From Batillaria attramentaria (Eukaryota; Mollusca; Gastropoda; Batillariidae): 64,000 bases of DNA. Positions 54,721 to 64,000 of this stretch are shown piece by piece. Under the pieces are notes generated by a model. It ran no database searches. It had not been told where the DNA came from and worked only from the letters and a program-made list of their open reading frames with translations. The position numbers and the translations under genes are program-made. Within the stretch, counting starts at the first letter, position 1. Every line of letters begins with the position of its first letter. Location: contig JACVVK020000091.1 in assembly GCA_018292915.2 (NCBI GenBank), positions 808,501-872,500 of the forward strand. The letters run 5' to 3'.

Positions 54721-54909
54721 TAGTAGGACTTCGGGAGGAGGACTTCGCTGAGCAGCGTAACCCATTTACACGTAAACAAGGCACATTAGGGGTACCGTTA
54801 GCTAATCGCTGCGCGTTAGCCGCCGCTCGCGTCCTCTGCCCTGTGAGCCTAATTTACATGAAAATGGGGTTGCACTGCTTAGCGAAGTCCTCCTTACAAA
54901 GTCCTACTA
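54721..54909. mobile_element. MITE with about 47-bp inverted ends (TAGTAGGACT)
   Basis: The left end TAGTAGGACTTCGGGAGGAG and the reversed right end TAGTAGGACTTTGTAAGGAG match, and the match continues through GACTTCGCTnAGCAGnG. TA is at both edges. It is 189 bp with no coding, consistent with a Tc1/mariner-type non-autonomous element. Confidence 0.75.
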
Positions 54910-54949
54910 AACATGGCTAGTGTTGCGGGCAGCCGCTGTGTGGAAGCAG

Positions 54950-55423
54950 TGTATTCAATTCACTCATTCCGCGGCCACAACTAGGCTACGACTTCCGTCG
55001 TCACAAGATATAAGTCCCCACTGCCGCGGAGCAGCCAGTAGTGAGCGAAATCTTTATTCTGTTCCACCGTTATTGGCCGTTACCGGGTTTTCTTGCAGTG
55101 ATCTCCCGTAGAAACGGCTTCCGAAATCGCTGGTTACCTTTGTTTTTCATGCGATTTACAGTAAACTGGAGCCCCTCAGCAGCACGTACAGGAAGAGAAC
55201 GACACGCAAGGGTTTTAGACTTTCCGCTGACACCTCCCACTCTCTTTCCAAGTACTTTCAGCAGCTGCCGTCTGGGCGGAGGTTCAAAGCACCACTCGTT
55301 ACGCTACAAACTCCGTTTTGTCCCAACTGCTATCCGTCTCCTGAATGAAGTCGTTTCTGGTTAGATTCTTTGTGGGGAGAACTGCCGGTGATTGAGTGTG
55401 AGATATTGTGATATTTCTGTGAT

Positions 55424-55492
<69 letters not shown>

Positions 55493-55835
55493 ACATGTAA
55501 TGAAGGAGAGAAAGGGGGAGGGGGAGGGGAGGGTGGTGGTTGAAGTGGTATGTAGATAGTATTGGAATGTGAGTGTTTTTAGTTACCGTAATTTCTACCC
55601 TTAACAACCAGTATTATAAGCTCAGTTTAAGAAGTGGTGAATCAATTTTATGCATTGTGTCCTTTCTTATCAGTTTTAGTTTGCTCGTCTTATATTAGTC
55701 ATACATAGTGAAGCTGCTTTTAAATATTAACCCCTTTATTTTATTTATTCGTGCCCTTGGTCAAAAAAACAAATTTGTTCTTAATGGACACAATAAAGTC
55801 GTTTGAATTGAATTGAATTAAAAAAAATGACCAAA
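54950..55835 (+). mobile_element. RTE-like LINE 3' end with (GAATT)n tail
   Basis: The protein tail reads SSCRLGGGSKHHSLRYKLRF with FVPTAIRLLNE. A second frame gives LPSGRRFKAPLVTLQT, so a frameshift lies between them. The S-G-R-R-F-K ... F-V-P-T-A-I-R-x-L-N pattern is an RTE/CR1-like tail. A 3' part with (GT)n at 55430-55490 runs to AATAAAGTCGTTTGAATTG and (GAATT)n at about 55810. Confidence 0.65.
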
Positions 55836-56026
55836 GACGAGCGGTTTGGTGTCACCGCGGAGGCTCCAGGCAGCTAGCGTAAGATTTGGTAGCGTCGGTG
55901 TCGTAAAGGTTAAGAAAGAAAATTTCATGCGTGTTGGCAAACGCAACTGTTCAGTGCACACAACAAAACTGACTGTAGAGCCTAGTTGTCATGGAATAAT
56001 TATGAGCGTTCAAAATGCTAAGGGTG

Positions 56027-56195
56027 GATGGGTGGGTGTTTGGGGGTTTAACGTCCTTTTCCACCACATAGGGTGATATCAAAGACGGGGCAACGATGAA
56101 AAAGCCAGCACAAATATTTGGCCCCAGCCGGGATCGAACTCACGACCCGAGCATTAGAAGTCCAACGCTCTACCATTCGACCACCCCGGTTCCCC
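56027..56195 (-). mobile_element. SINE family A with 17-bp target duplication
   Basis: A minus-strand full-length copy flanked by TCAAAATGCTAAGGGTG (56010-56026 and 56196-56212). The perfect duplication suggests a recent insertion. Confidence 0.9.
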
Positions 56196-56287
56196 TCAAA
56201 ATGCTAAGGGTGAAAAACTGGGTGACGCGAAATGAAACCTTTCATTAATAGTTAATTGTAAAGTTAGTTTCTAGCAAACCTCTGCCT

Positions 56288-56379
56288 TTAACTCTTTGAC
56301 GACGAAGCACAATTTCTAACACGCGATTTCCTATAGGAAATCGCGTGTTAGAAATTGTGCTTCGTCGTCAAAGAGTTAA
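56288..56379. repeat. Perfect 92-bp palindrome bounded by TTAA
   Basis: The 46-bp left arm (from TTAACTCTTTGACGACGAAG to TTTCCTA) is followed without spacer by its exact reverse complement. Both ends are TTAA. No mismatch was found on direct comparison. It looks like two piggyBac-type termini joined head to head. Confidence 0.95.
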
Positions 56380-56580
56380 CTGACGTCTGCGAGGTAAACT
56401 GATGCAACCAGTAATGGCTGCTCGGAAGCCGAGGGAAAATCGGCACGTATCACATTTCTCAGACCACAGAACAACACAATGATAGACCTCACGCGTTCAC
56501 CGACGTACTGGCGGCGGCCGCTTGGTCACGCAACTGCCTAACGCACTATTTCTATGTTTACTTTGCTTCTATATTGAAGC

Positions 56581-56759
56581 GGGTGGGTAAGTGGGTGGGT
56601 GTTTGGGGGGTTTAACGTCCTTTTCCACCACATAGGGTGATATCAAAGACGGGGCAACGATGAAAAAGCCAGCACAAATATTTGGCCCCAGCCGGGATCG
56701 AACTCACCACCCGAGCATTAGAAGTCCAACGCTCTACCATTCGACCACCCCGGCTTCCC
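56581..56759 (-). mobile_element. SINE family A with 12-bp target duplication
   Basis: A minus-strand full-length copy flanked by CTATATTGAAGC (56569-56580 and 56760-56771). It is very close in sequence to the copies at 51282 and 56027. Confidence 0.9.
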
Positions 56760-56764
56760 CTATA

Positions 56765-56850
56765 TTGAAGCACTTTTTGGGGGGTGACTGTGACTATGAT
56801 GCCTGCGGGTAATAGGAAATAATTATATGGGTATTTTGGGGCCTCGTGCA
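56765..56850. repeat. Dispersed repeat related to 12855-12935
   Basis: Shared ordered words with 12855-12935, including GGGTGnCTGT, ATGATnCCTG, TAATAnnAAT and GCCTCGTGCATTT. Its extent is uncertain. Confidence 0.55.
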
Positions 56851-57100
56851 TTTCTATTCTTTGACGATTTGATTACTGTCTTGCCGGGCTGTTCAAACAC
56901 AGTGCGCTACGAGGTCGAGTATCGCCGCAACGCTGTCGGCTGGCTACTGCGTGTTTGGCTTCAAACAGCCCAACGCAAGCCTGTCTGCGACTGAGCACGT
57001 GTGTTTTCCAAGAGGTATGACGCCTACAGGCACCAACAAAACAGCTCAGAGCAGTGTGAGCATTAACATCTTACACTGTGGGAGTTGAACCTACTTAGGT

Positions 57101-57272
57101 GGGGAGCCGGGGTGGCCGAATGGTAGATCGTTGGACTTCTAATGCTCGGGTCGTGAGTTCGTATCCCGGCTGGGGCCAAATATTTGTGCTGGCTTTTTCA
57201 TCGTTGCCCCGTCTTTGATATCACCCGTATGTGGTGGAAAAGGACGTTAAACCCCCAAACCCCCACCCACCC
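57101..57272 (+). mobile_element. SINE family A, plus strand, 12-bp target duplication
   Basis: GGGGAGCCGGGGTGGCCGAA head, A box TGGTAGATCGTTGGACTTCT, B box GAGTTCGTATCCCGGC, and tail to AAACCCCCAAACCCCCACCC. ACCTACTTAGGT flanks it (57089-57100 and 57273-57284). It is the clearest sense-strand copy of the family. Confidence 0.9.
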
Positions 57273-57692
57273 ACCTACTTAGGTCTGCATGTCTTGGGGT
57301 GACCACGCTCACTGGCAGTGCACCACTACCAAGCCTAATACAAGGGGATGCACGAAGAGGGTGAGGTTGGGAGCAGCCCCCAAATCCAAAGATATGTCTC
57401 GATACAGTTCTTGAGTAGATACAGAACACATATTTATGAGACACACACACACAGTCTTTACACATGCATACACACGTTCACGGAGTACAGTCATGAAGTA
57501 TTTCGCGAGATGCATTTATATGAACTCTGAAGAGCCCGCGTCCCTGCCCGCTACATGATAAGACCATGCACACCAGTATGAGCCACTTTAAGCCACTATA
57601 ACGAACGCGTAGGCCTTCCCCCTTAATCAGGCCCGAGCCTGCTGCAGAATTCATAATAGTGGCTTGAAGTGGCCTCTAGTGATCTGAAGATT

Positions 57693-57959
57693 TCAAGTAA
57701 AACTGCGATTTTTGCATAAGGTTGTAAGAGTGATCTCCTCATTGTTTACAAATACCGTAGGTCTGCCAGAGTAGCGGATGTACAGTCTTTGCTGCAAACT
57801 GAGTTCCTTGCGCACAATTACATCGTCACCCTTGAAGTAAATGGGCACAAGTTCGTTTCTAGGTTCTATCTTCACAAGGCACAAGACAGTACGATACATA
57901 GCCATAGGAACATAGACACGGACAGTGAGTAGTCTTAACAGTTCGAACGTTCTACACAC
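57693..57959 (-). other. Coding-like open frame, 88 codons, unknown
   Basis: The minus-strand frame reads YVPMAMYRTVLCLVKIEPRN, then IYFKGDDVIVRKELSLQQRL and RYSGRPTVFVNNEEITLTTL. It has balanced composition and no low complexity. No neighbouring exon or splice sites could be tied to it. It may be a terminal exon or a mobile-element remnant. Confidence 0.25.
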
Positions 57960-59100
<1,141 letters not shown>

Positions 59101-59307
59101 ACGTACTTTTCGACGGGGATATTGAATTCCTTTATTTGCGGTCCTAAAAATGAATCTGGACCCCCCGAATGTGTGGCTGACGGCAAGAACTCCTCTCCTG
59201 AGGTTCTGGAGCAGTCATGCGCGCGCTACTGTTGCAGCCGATTCATGTTCTGTGGCAGAAAATCCAAGTACCATAATGTTTGTCCATTCGTTTTTGTGTT
59301 ACGCTGA
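59101..59307 (+). other. Possible cysteine-rich exon
   Basis: A pyrimidine-rich tract ending TTTTCACTCCTAG precedes an open frame of 68 codons ending in TGA. It reads SFICGPKNESGPPECVADG, then SCARYCCSRFMFCGRK, with seven cysteines including a CC pair. The arrangement suggests a small extracellular module, but no partner exon is seen. It is followed at 59330-59476 by a LINE 3' tail with (CAT)n. Confidence 0.25.
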
Positions 59308-59329
59308 GGAAAGATGGCGGCTAGAACAC

Positions 59330-59476
59330 CCCCTCCCCATTTACTTTAAAACCGATCCCTCCCATTACCCCCGCGTCATGAGCATGCTGTGTGCATACAG
59401 TTGTTGTTGTTGTTTTTTTCAGCGCGCTATTAGCCATCATCATCATCATCATCATCATCATCATTATCATCATCAT
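59330..59476 (+). mobile_element. LINE 3' tail with (CAT)n
   Basis: Non-coding 3' end with CATGAGCATGCTGTGTGCAT, GTTGTTGTTGTTTTTTTCAG, GCGCGCTATTAGCC and (ATC)n, resembling the end of the LINE at 28314-28680. Confidence 0.55.
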
Positions 59477-59634
59477 CTAGTGTGCACGTTTTGTGTCATG
59501 TGCTTGGAAACTGTGCAGACAGGCTTTCTTTTTGAAATCAGCTAGATTTCAGTAAGACAAACCGGTGGGATTAGGATACAGATGTGGACAAACTGAAATA
59601 CACACAAACAATATAAAAATCTGAAGGCACACAA

Positions 59635-59684
59635 TTTTTGGCTCACTTGTGTAACAAAGTGAGTCTATGTAATAACTCTCCGTC

Positions 59685-59770
<86 letters not shown>

Positions 59771-60105
59771 GTGTGTGTGTCTGTCTGTGGGTCTGTGTGT
59801 CCGTAGTAAACCTTAACATTGGCCTTTTCTCAGAATCTACAAATAGCAGAGGCACTAAACTTGGCATGCTAATAGACAGGCATAAGACCTTTCAAAACAT
59901 ACCATATTGATTGACCTTGACCCAAGGTCAAGGTCATACAAGCTGTCCTGGGAAAACGGTTATATTGCCATTTTCCGTTTTCTTAGGAACTATGAACACA
60001 AGAGACACCTTACTTCAGGATATATAGTGATAAGAGTTTTACAAACATACTCTTTTGAATGATTGACCCATCTCACAAGTGAGCCAAGGAGGCTTTGCTC
60101 CTCTA
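59635..60105. repeat. Short copy of the 'GGCTCACTTGTG' element
   Basis: This copy has the same left end as the element at 6417 (GGCTCACTTGTGTAACAAAG), an expanded (GT)n tract at 59690-59790, one monomer with ACCCAAGGTCAAGGTCAT, and the same right end (CACAAGTGAGCCAAGG). It shows that the family varies by monomer number. Confidence 0.7.
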
Positions 60106-60339
60106 CTTGCGATAATTCCGAGCTGACTGAGCTATCAAGAACCCAGCATACACAGCATGGCATATCACGCTCGAACACCAGTCCATCTTACGACAAAGCA
60201 GGTGTTTTGTGTTCACACCGCAGGCACCAGACACATTCAAAGTATAGGGGCGGGTTCTTTCACATTTACGATTGCCTGTTGACGATCTAGTCTATGTCAT
60301 TCCGACCCGCGCTGATCAAGACAAGAAGAGAATGTAAAG

Positions 60340-60880
60340 CGGTTTTTTTTATAACTCTCTCTTTGTTATCGCATGCCTGCGGGACAAAAGTCACTGACCA
60401 CATCACCCCGGTTCTGAAGACACTTCACTGGCTCCCTGTGCAGCAGCGCATTGACCACAAAGTCCTCTCCTTGACATACTGATCATCCACAACACTGCCC
60501 CCCATGTACCTGAAGGAACTGATTCCTGTGTACCAGCCAGCGCGCAACTTCCGGTCTGCAAGTTCTCTCCGTCTGCGGCTCCCTTCAACTAACGACACCA
60601 GTGCCTCTGCTTGGTGCACGGTCCTTCAAAAATGCGGCGCCAAAATTGTGGAACTCTCTTCCTGAGACAGTGAAGGAGGCAGTCAGCATTACCGCATTCC
60701 GGAAGCGCCTGAAGACTCATCTCTTCAGTGCCTCAAGCCAGTATCATCTGCAGCCTTTTTTTTTTTTTTTAAACACACTATCTTTCCTTTCAAAACCTCT
60801 CCCTAAGCGCCGTGAGCACTAAGTTAGGGTGGAGCCGTGCGCTATATCAAGTCTCCATCATCATCATCATCATCATCATC
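60340..60880 (+). mobile_element. LINE 3' end with coding tail (truncated, frameshifted)
   Basis: The longest LINE tail here: THWLP-type block (TPVLKTLHWLPVQQRIDHKV), then YLKELIPVYQPARNFRSASS and NAAPKLWNSLPETVKEAVSI with FRKRLKTHLFSA. Stops and frame changes interrupt it. It ends with GCGCTATATCAAG and (ATC)n at 60853-60880. This is the C-terminal end of a CR1/L2-like reverse transcriptase protein. Confidence 0.8.
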
Positions 60881-61560
60881 ATTGGGAAAATAGTTAAAGG
60901 TCTGCAATCTCAACAAAAAAGCCACAAACAGTGTTTATTAAAAACAACAAAAAAAAACAAAAAACATCCGACTGTGCAAAATGTACAGTCAGCTCTATCA
61001 CAGTTACAGAGTTTTCGGCGTCTCTGAAACCCCCATAATAGCCAAGGGGAGCCTGATTTCACAGCTCAGTTTGCATTTTGAAAACTGAGCGAGAAAGATC
61101 GCAGGGGTTCGCCTCTACGTGCAGCGCACGACACCCGCTAGACAGTGTAGATATGTGTCTAGCTCACTGGCCAAAAGCACAAACAAGTCATTGCAAACTC
61201 ACGCTCTGGTTTTACGAGCGTCTCCAAAGCGCTGATAGCTCTGCAACTGTGACAGAGTTGTCTACATTAGGCACAGTCACAGGAGTCACAGTTAAAAAAA
61301 AAATGCGGCTTTTTGTTGAGGTTGCAGATCTTTAAGACAAGGGCGATTTTCCCCCGAAACTTTGAAAGTTTGTGATTGTATTTCACGAAAGAACGACAAC
61401 ACGATAAAGTAAGGTTAATAAAGGGAAGACAGCCTTAACACAAGACAAAGCTCTGAAATGCTGAAAGGTCACCCCAGAAATTGAAATTAACAGTTCAAAA
61501 GGCGAAAGGCCAATGTAAACATACTTCACGTCAGTCGTTTTAGTTAAGTATTACCTTTCA
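60881..61560. other. Intergenic, no gene seen
   Basis: Unique sequence with short A runs. GGGAGCC and CTGTGACAGAG words occur but no ordered repeat is evident. It lies downstream of the glycosidase gene and may hold its 3'UTR. Confidence 0.35.
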
Positions 61561-61570
61561 ATAAAAATCA

Positions 61571-61715
61571 CAATTCCCGTTTCAAATCCTCGTAAGTTTC
61601 AAGTATACAAATGGAAAGACCAGTGCAAGCAAACTTAAGGCAGGTCAAACGTCTTCAGATTGTCGGTTAAAAAAAAAAAAAATCACAGTTCCCGTTTCAA
61701 ATCCTCATAAGTTTT
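61571..61715. repeat. Duplicated 3' end of the glycosidase exon
   Basis: The last codons of the glycosidase and its stop (61683-61714) recur about 110 bp downstream at 61571-61602, again encoding TYEDLKREL and a stop on the minus strand. Flanking words (GnCCAnTGnAAnCAnACTT) also align between 61510 and 61620. A local tandem duplication is likely. Confidence 0.65.
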
Positions 61716-62840
61716 CATCTGGACGAAATGCGGAACCTCGTTCTGCTCCACCCGATACGCTTCAATGACTCTGGGCCCCAGCACGAGGGCTCCACGTAAC
61801 CGGTCGTCCCACACACCTTCCGGGATATAAATAGAACGTTGCGTCACCCCCTCGCACAGGACAGGCGCCACCAGCAGGGTCTCACCAACCAGGAACTGAT
61901 CATGCACGTGCATGGCGTGCAGAGTGCGGTTGCCCGGATTGAGCCACCAGATGGGTCGCAGTATGGGCAGCCCGGAGGCCACCTCCTTAGCTAAGTCCTT
62001 CTGAAACATGGTGGGCACCACGAGCTCCGAGTGAAGTCGGCTAAGATTTCGCGCCAAAGCGATCGTGTCTTCGTCGTAGAGCCAGGGCGGGACGGAGAAC
62101 TTGTACGCGGGGAAGAACGCCGCCATCTGCATCCATCGCGTGAAGAGGTCGCGTGAAGGTAGAGGGCTGAGTTGTGACTGTCCGCTCCTGCTCATGCTGA
62201 ACCCGTCGGCCATGACGTAAGGGTAACCCAGCACACCTAACGTCAGGGCTTTTTCTATGGCGTTGGACAGACACGACCGCCCGTTCTTGACCTGGGTATC
62301 CGTGGGCACGGCCATGAGTCCCGGCAGGTTCTGCGAGTCCGAGGAGTGCTCTAGGATGAGTCTGTCTGTGAAGCGACTCATCATCTCCGCCATCATGCGT
62401 CTGACCTTGAACAAGGACACACTGGCGTCACTGAACGTGGGTTTGTACGGCAGCCACCCGTCATCGCCGTACGACAGACGGACAGAACGTGCTTTGGACC
62501 GGCCCACCACCCGCGTCATCATGCCGTTGAACCACGCTCTGGAGGTGGCTTGCGAGACATCCAAGATGGCCATAGCCCCGCCTGACGACCAGCGCGTGAG
62601 ACCGGGGACGTCTCCTCCAGCGTCCTTGACAAACAGCTCCTTGTCGACGCCTTCGTGGAAGTTGCGTACGGAGCGGTAATCGAAGTATGGGGTGACCTCC
62701 AGCCCTATGGTGCACGTGGGCAGCGCGTGGTCCGTCATGTTGGTCAGGTTGGCGAACCTGTCGGAGTCGAAGTCGAAGTCACCGTGGCTGCCCTGCCACT
62801 CCCCGTCCAGCAACAGCACACTGCAGTTGAGGCCGTGGGT
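61683..62840 (-). CDS. MYORG: GH31 glycosidase, MYORG-like, C-terminal exon (partial)
   Basis: One exon of 386 codons including the TGA stop follows a CTCGTTTTCAG acceptor at 62841; earlier exons lie beyond the right edge. Residues 1-60 hold LLLDGEWQGSHGDFDFD and EVTPYFDY. Residues 205-290 hold LGYPYVMADGFSMSRSG, LFTRWMQMAAFFPAYKFSVP and DEDTIALARNLSRLHSELVV, followed by PILRPIWWLNPGN and a beta-sandwich end with LLVAPVL. This order is that of family 31 glycoside hydrolases of the MYORG (KIAA1161) group, which are luminal or secreted alpha-glycosidases acting on glycans. The likely acid/base Asp (D212 of this exon) is present. Where the group usually has a K-F-D-A-G-E nucleophile motif, this protein has R-L-S-Y-G-D (S123), so activity is uncertain. 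Confidence 0.8.
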   Translation of the reverse strand, partial: THGLNCSVLLLDGEWQGSHGDFDFDSDRFANLTNMTDHALPTCTIGLEVTPYFDYRSVRNFHEGVDKELFVKDAGGDVPGLTRWSSGGAMAILDVSQATSRAWFNGMMTRVVGRSKARSVRLSYGDDGWLPYKPTFSDASVSLFKVRRMMAEMMSRFTDRLILEHSSDSQNLPGLMAVPTDTQVKNGRSCLSNAIEKALTLGVLGYPYVMADGFSMSRSGQSQLSPLPSRDLFTRWMQMAAFFPAYKFSVPPWLYDEDTIALARNLSRLHSELVVPTMFQKDLAKEVASGLPILRPIWWLNPGNRTLHAMHVHDQFLVGETLLVAPVLCEGVTQRSIYIPEGVWDDRLRGALVLGPRVIEAYRVEQNEVPHFVQMKTYEDLKREL

Positions 62841-63605
62841 CTGAAAACGAGAGAGGATCGACACTCGTTACTCATCAAACGCTAGATTTAGCGCAAAACA
62901 ATTGCCCTAAAGATTCAGTCTGATTCATTTCAGTTGAATTCGAACCATTTCAGTTCAATCGAATAATTCATTAAACTGAATTATTTATCAAATTCTATAA
63001 TGACCAATTTCATCAAAATTAGTATCCCCAAGGCAAACATATAACACATAGAAAAAACAGCACAGACGTATAGATAAATGATACTCAAAAACTCTACACA
63101 ATATCAGGTTAAGATGATAGTGAGGCTCAACACAAGGCGACAAACATGTACCAGTGAAGTAAGCTATAGGAACATTTTTTTTTTTTTTTTTTTTTAAAGC
63201 ACGACACAGGCTCTCTATACGTTCATTATAAAACAGAGAACGAAACCCCCAAGCTGAATTAAATTGGCTGTCAACGTGAGAACAACCGAATGAAAACAAA
63301 CACATTTTGTCCCCTGGGCAGAAAGGGGTAATGTTTTTGTGGTTTTTTTTTTGTTGTTTTTTTTCGTCTGAATGTGCCAAGATTTTTTTTAATGTGTTCT
63401 GACCTTGCGATGCCAACGTACATCGATCTCTCCGATCTTCCTGGTAGCGCACATTTGGAAAACACTGTAAGCTTCTTAACTGTCCCTCTATTCCGTCGTA
63501 TTTTTTCTTAATTCCGAAACGCCCCCCCCCCCCCCCATTATTTATCTTGTCTTCCATGCTTTTTGTCGGCTTTGTCCTGTCCATTTGTCATGTATCTCTC
63601 TCTGG
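62841..63605. other. Intron of the glycosidase gene
   Basis: A/T-rich sequence with GAATTC-type direct repeats near 62920-62990 (TTCAnTTnAAT words), poly-T at 63174-63195 and poly-C at 63520-63537. No exon is supported; the frame at 62988-63584 is not coding-like. Confidence 0.4.
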
Positions 63606-63850
63606 CATTGGGCCTTCCTACCTTTCTGAACTCCTTCATTGTTACAATCCATCCAGGCAGTTACGTAGCTCCTCTTACACTAAAGTTCTGCGCATCCCTC
63701 AGTAAGAACTAAAACATATGATCAGAGATCCTTCTCCTTTCAGGCTGCAGCTCTTTGGAATCAACTTCCTAAACCACTAGGACACAGAATTCAGTGCCAG
63801 TTTGAAACGCTGTTTTAAAACCCACCTATTTAAAACTGTTAACTGATCTT
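63606..63850 (+). mobile_element. LINE 3' coding tail, degenerate
   Basis: Across frames it reads GLPTFLN, SFSFQAAALWNQLPKPLGHR and QFETLF...THLFKTVN, the usual LINE tail order with stops and shifts. It lies antisense in the glycosidase intron. Confidence 0.65.
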
Positions 63851-64000
63851 GATTTTACCCAGCCCTTCCACACCGTGTCAGCCTGCATGTCGAGAGGTAT
63901 TGTTGAAATGTTCCCTGTGAGTCTGTGTGTATGGAAGCTGTTTATTGTGCGGTATATGTATTTTGTTGCCGTTCCTTAGAGTGTAACAGTCACTCATGTT

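Noticed and set aside
56582..57272. tRNA gene calls at SINE heads (also 13382, 20726, 42561, 43271, 51046 and others)
   Set aside because: The A and B boxes belong to a SINE: each head is fused to the same non-tRNA body, with target duplications outside the whole unit.
62257..62679. 140-codon plus-strand frame over the glycosidase
   Set aside because: Shadow of the GC-rich glycosidase exon; the minus-strand reading has clear family motifs.
62988..63584. 198-codon minus-strand frame in the glycosidase intron
   Set aside because: It spans poly-T and poly-C runs and has no coding character or matching splice sites.

Overview
This is eukaryotic DNA, most likely from a marine mollusc and probably a gastropod. 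That is inferred from style and not from a database match. Coding sequence is in short phase-compatible exons with GT-AG introns and one GC-AG intron. (CA/GT)n tracts are very frequent, tRNA-headed SINEs are numerous, and many 5'-truncated LINE tails and small inverted-repeat transposons are present. Nothing looks prokaryotic: there are no operons, Shine-Dalgarno sites or CRISPR arrays.

Six gene models can be supported. (1) 143-5998, minus strand: seven N-terminal exons of a TASOR/TASOR2-like gene (HUSH silencing complex, pseudo-PARP DUF3715 domain), running off the left edge; introns 1 and 3 each hold a hAT-like transposon. (2) 11334-12350, minus strand: a short two-exon gene with a Cys/His motif, 5' end unresolved. 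(3) 15216-34688, plus strand: five exons giving a 235-residue cysteine-rich secreted protein with a signal peptide split by a 15.5-kb intron and a possible GPI-anchor tail. (4) 24730-25788, minus strand, nested in that intron: four exons, one of them only 9 nt, giving a 104-residue unknown protein. (5) 44639-52540, minus strand: a very large repeat-built protein with a lysine-rich start, a bipartite nuclear signal, 36-, 27- and 48-bp coding repeats and a C-terminal zinc-ribbon-like module. (6) 61683-62840, minus strand: the last exon of a family 31 glycosidase resembling MYORG, with an apparent change at the catalytic nucleophile.

The remaining sequence is mainly mobile and simple-sequence DNA. 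One tRNA-derived SINE family has about 14 copies, several with clear target-site duplications of 11-17 bp. A second SINE family has two copies. About ten LINE 3' ends share the coding tail LWNSLP...LKTHLF. There are also hAT-, mariner- and piggyBac-like non-autonomous elements, a foldback element made of 22-bp minisatellite arrays, and a repeat family that carries arrays of the motif TCAAGGTCA.

The most unusual points are the repeat-built nuclear protein whose second intron is almost entirely a LINE fragment, a perfect spacer-free 92-bp palindrome bounded by TTAA, a LINE insertion whose empty target site is present elsewhere in the window, the 9-nt micro-exon gene nested in the giant intron, and the nucleophile change in the glycosidase.
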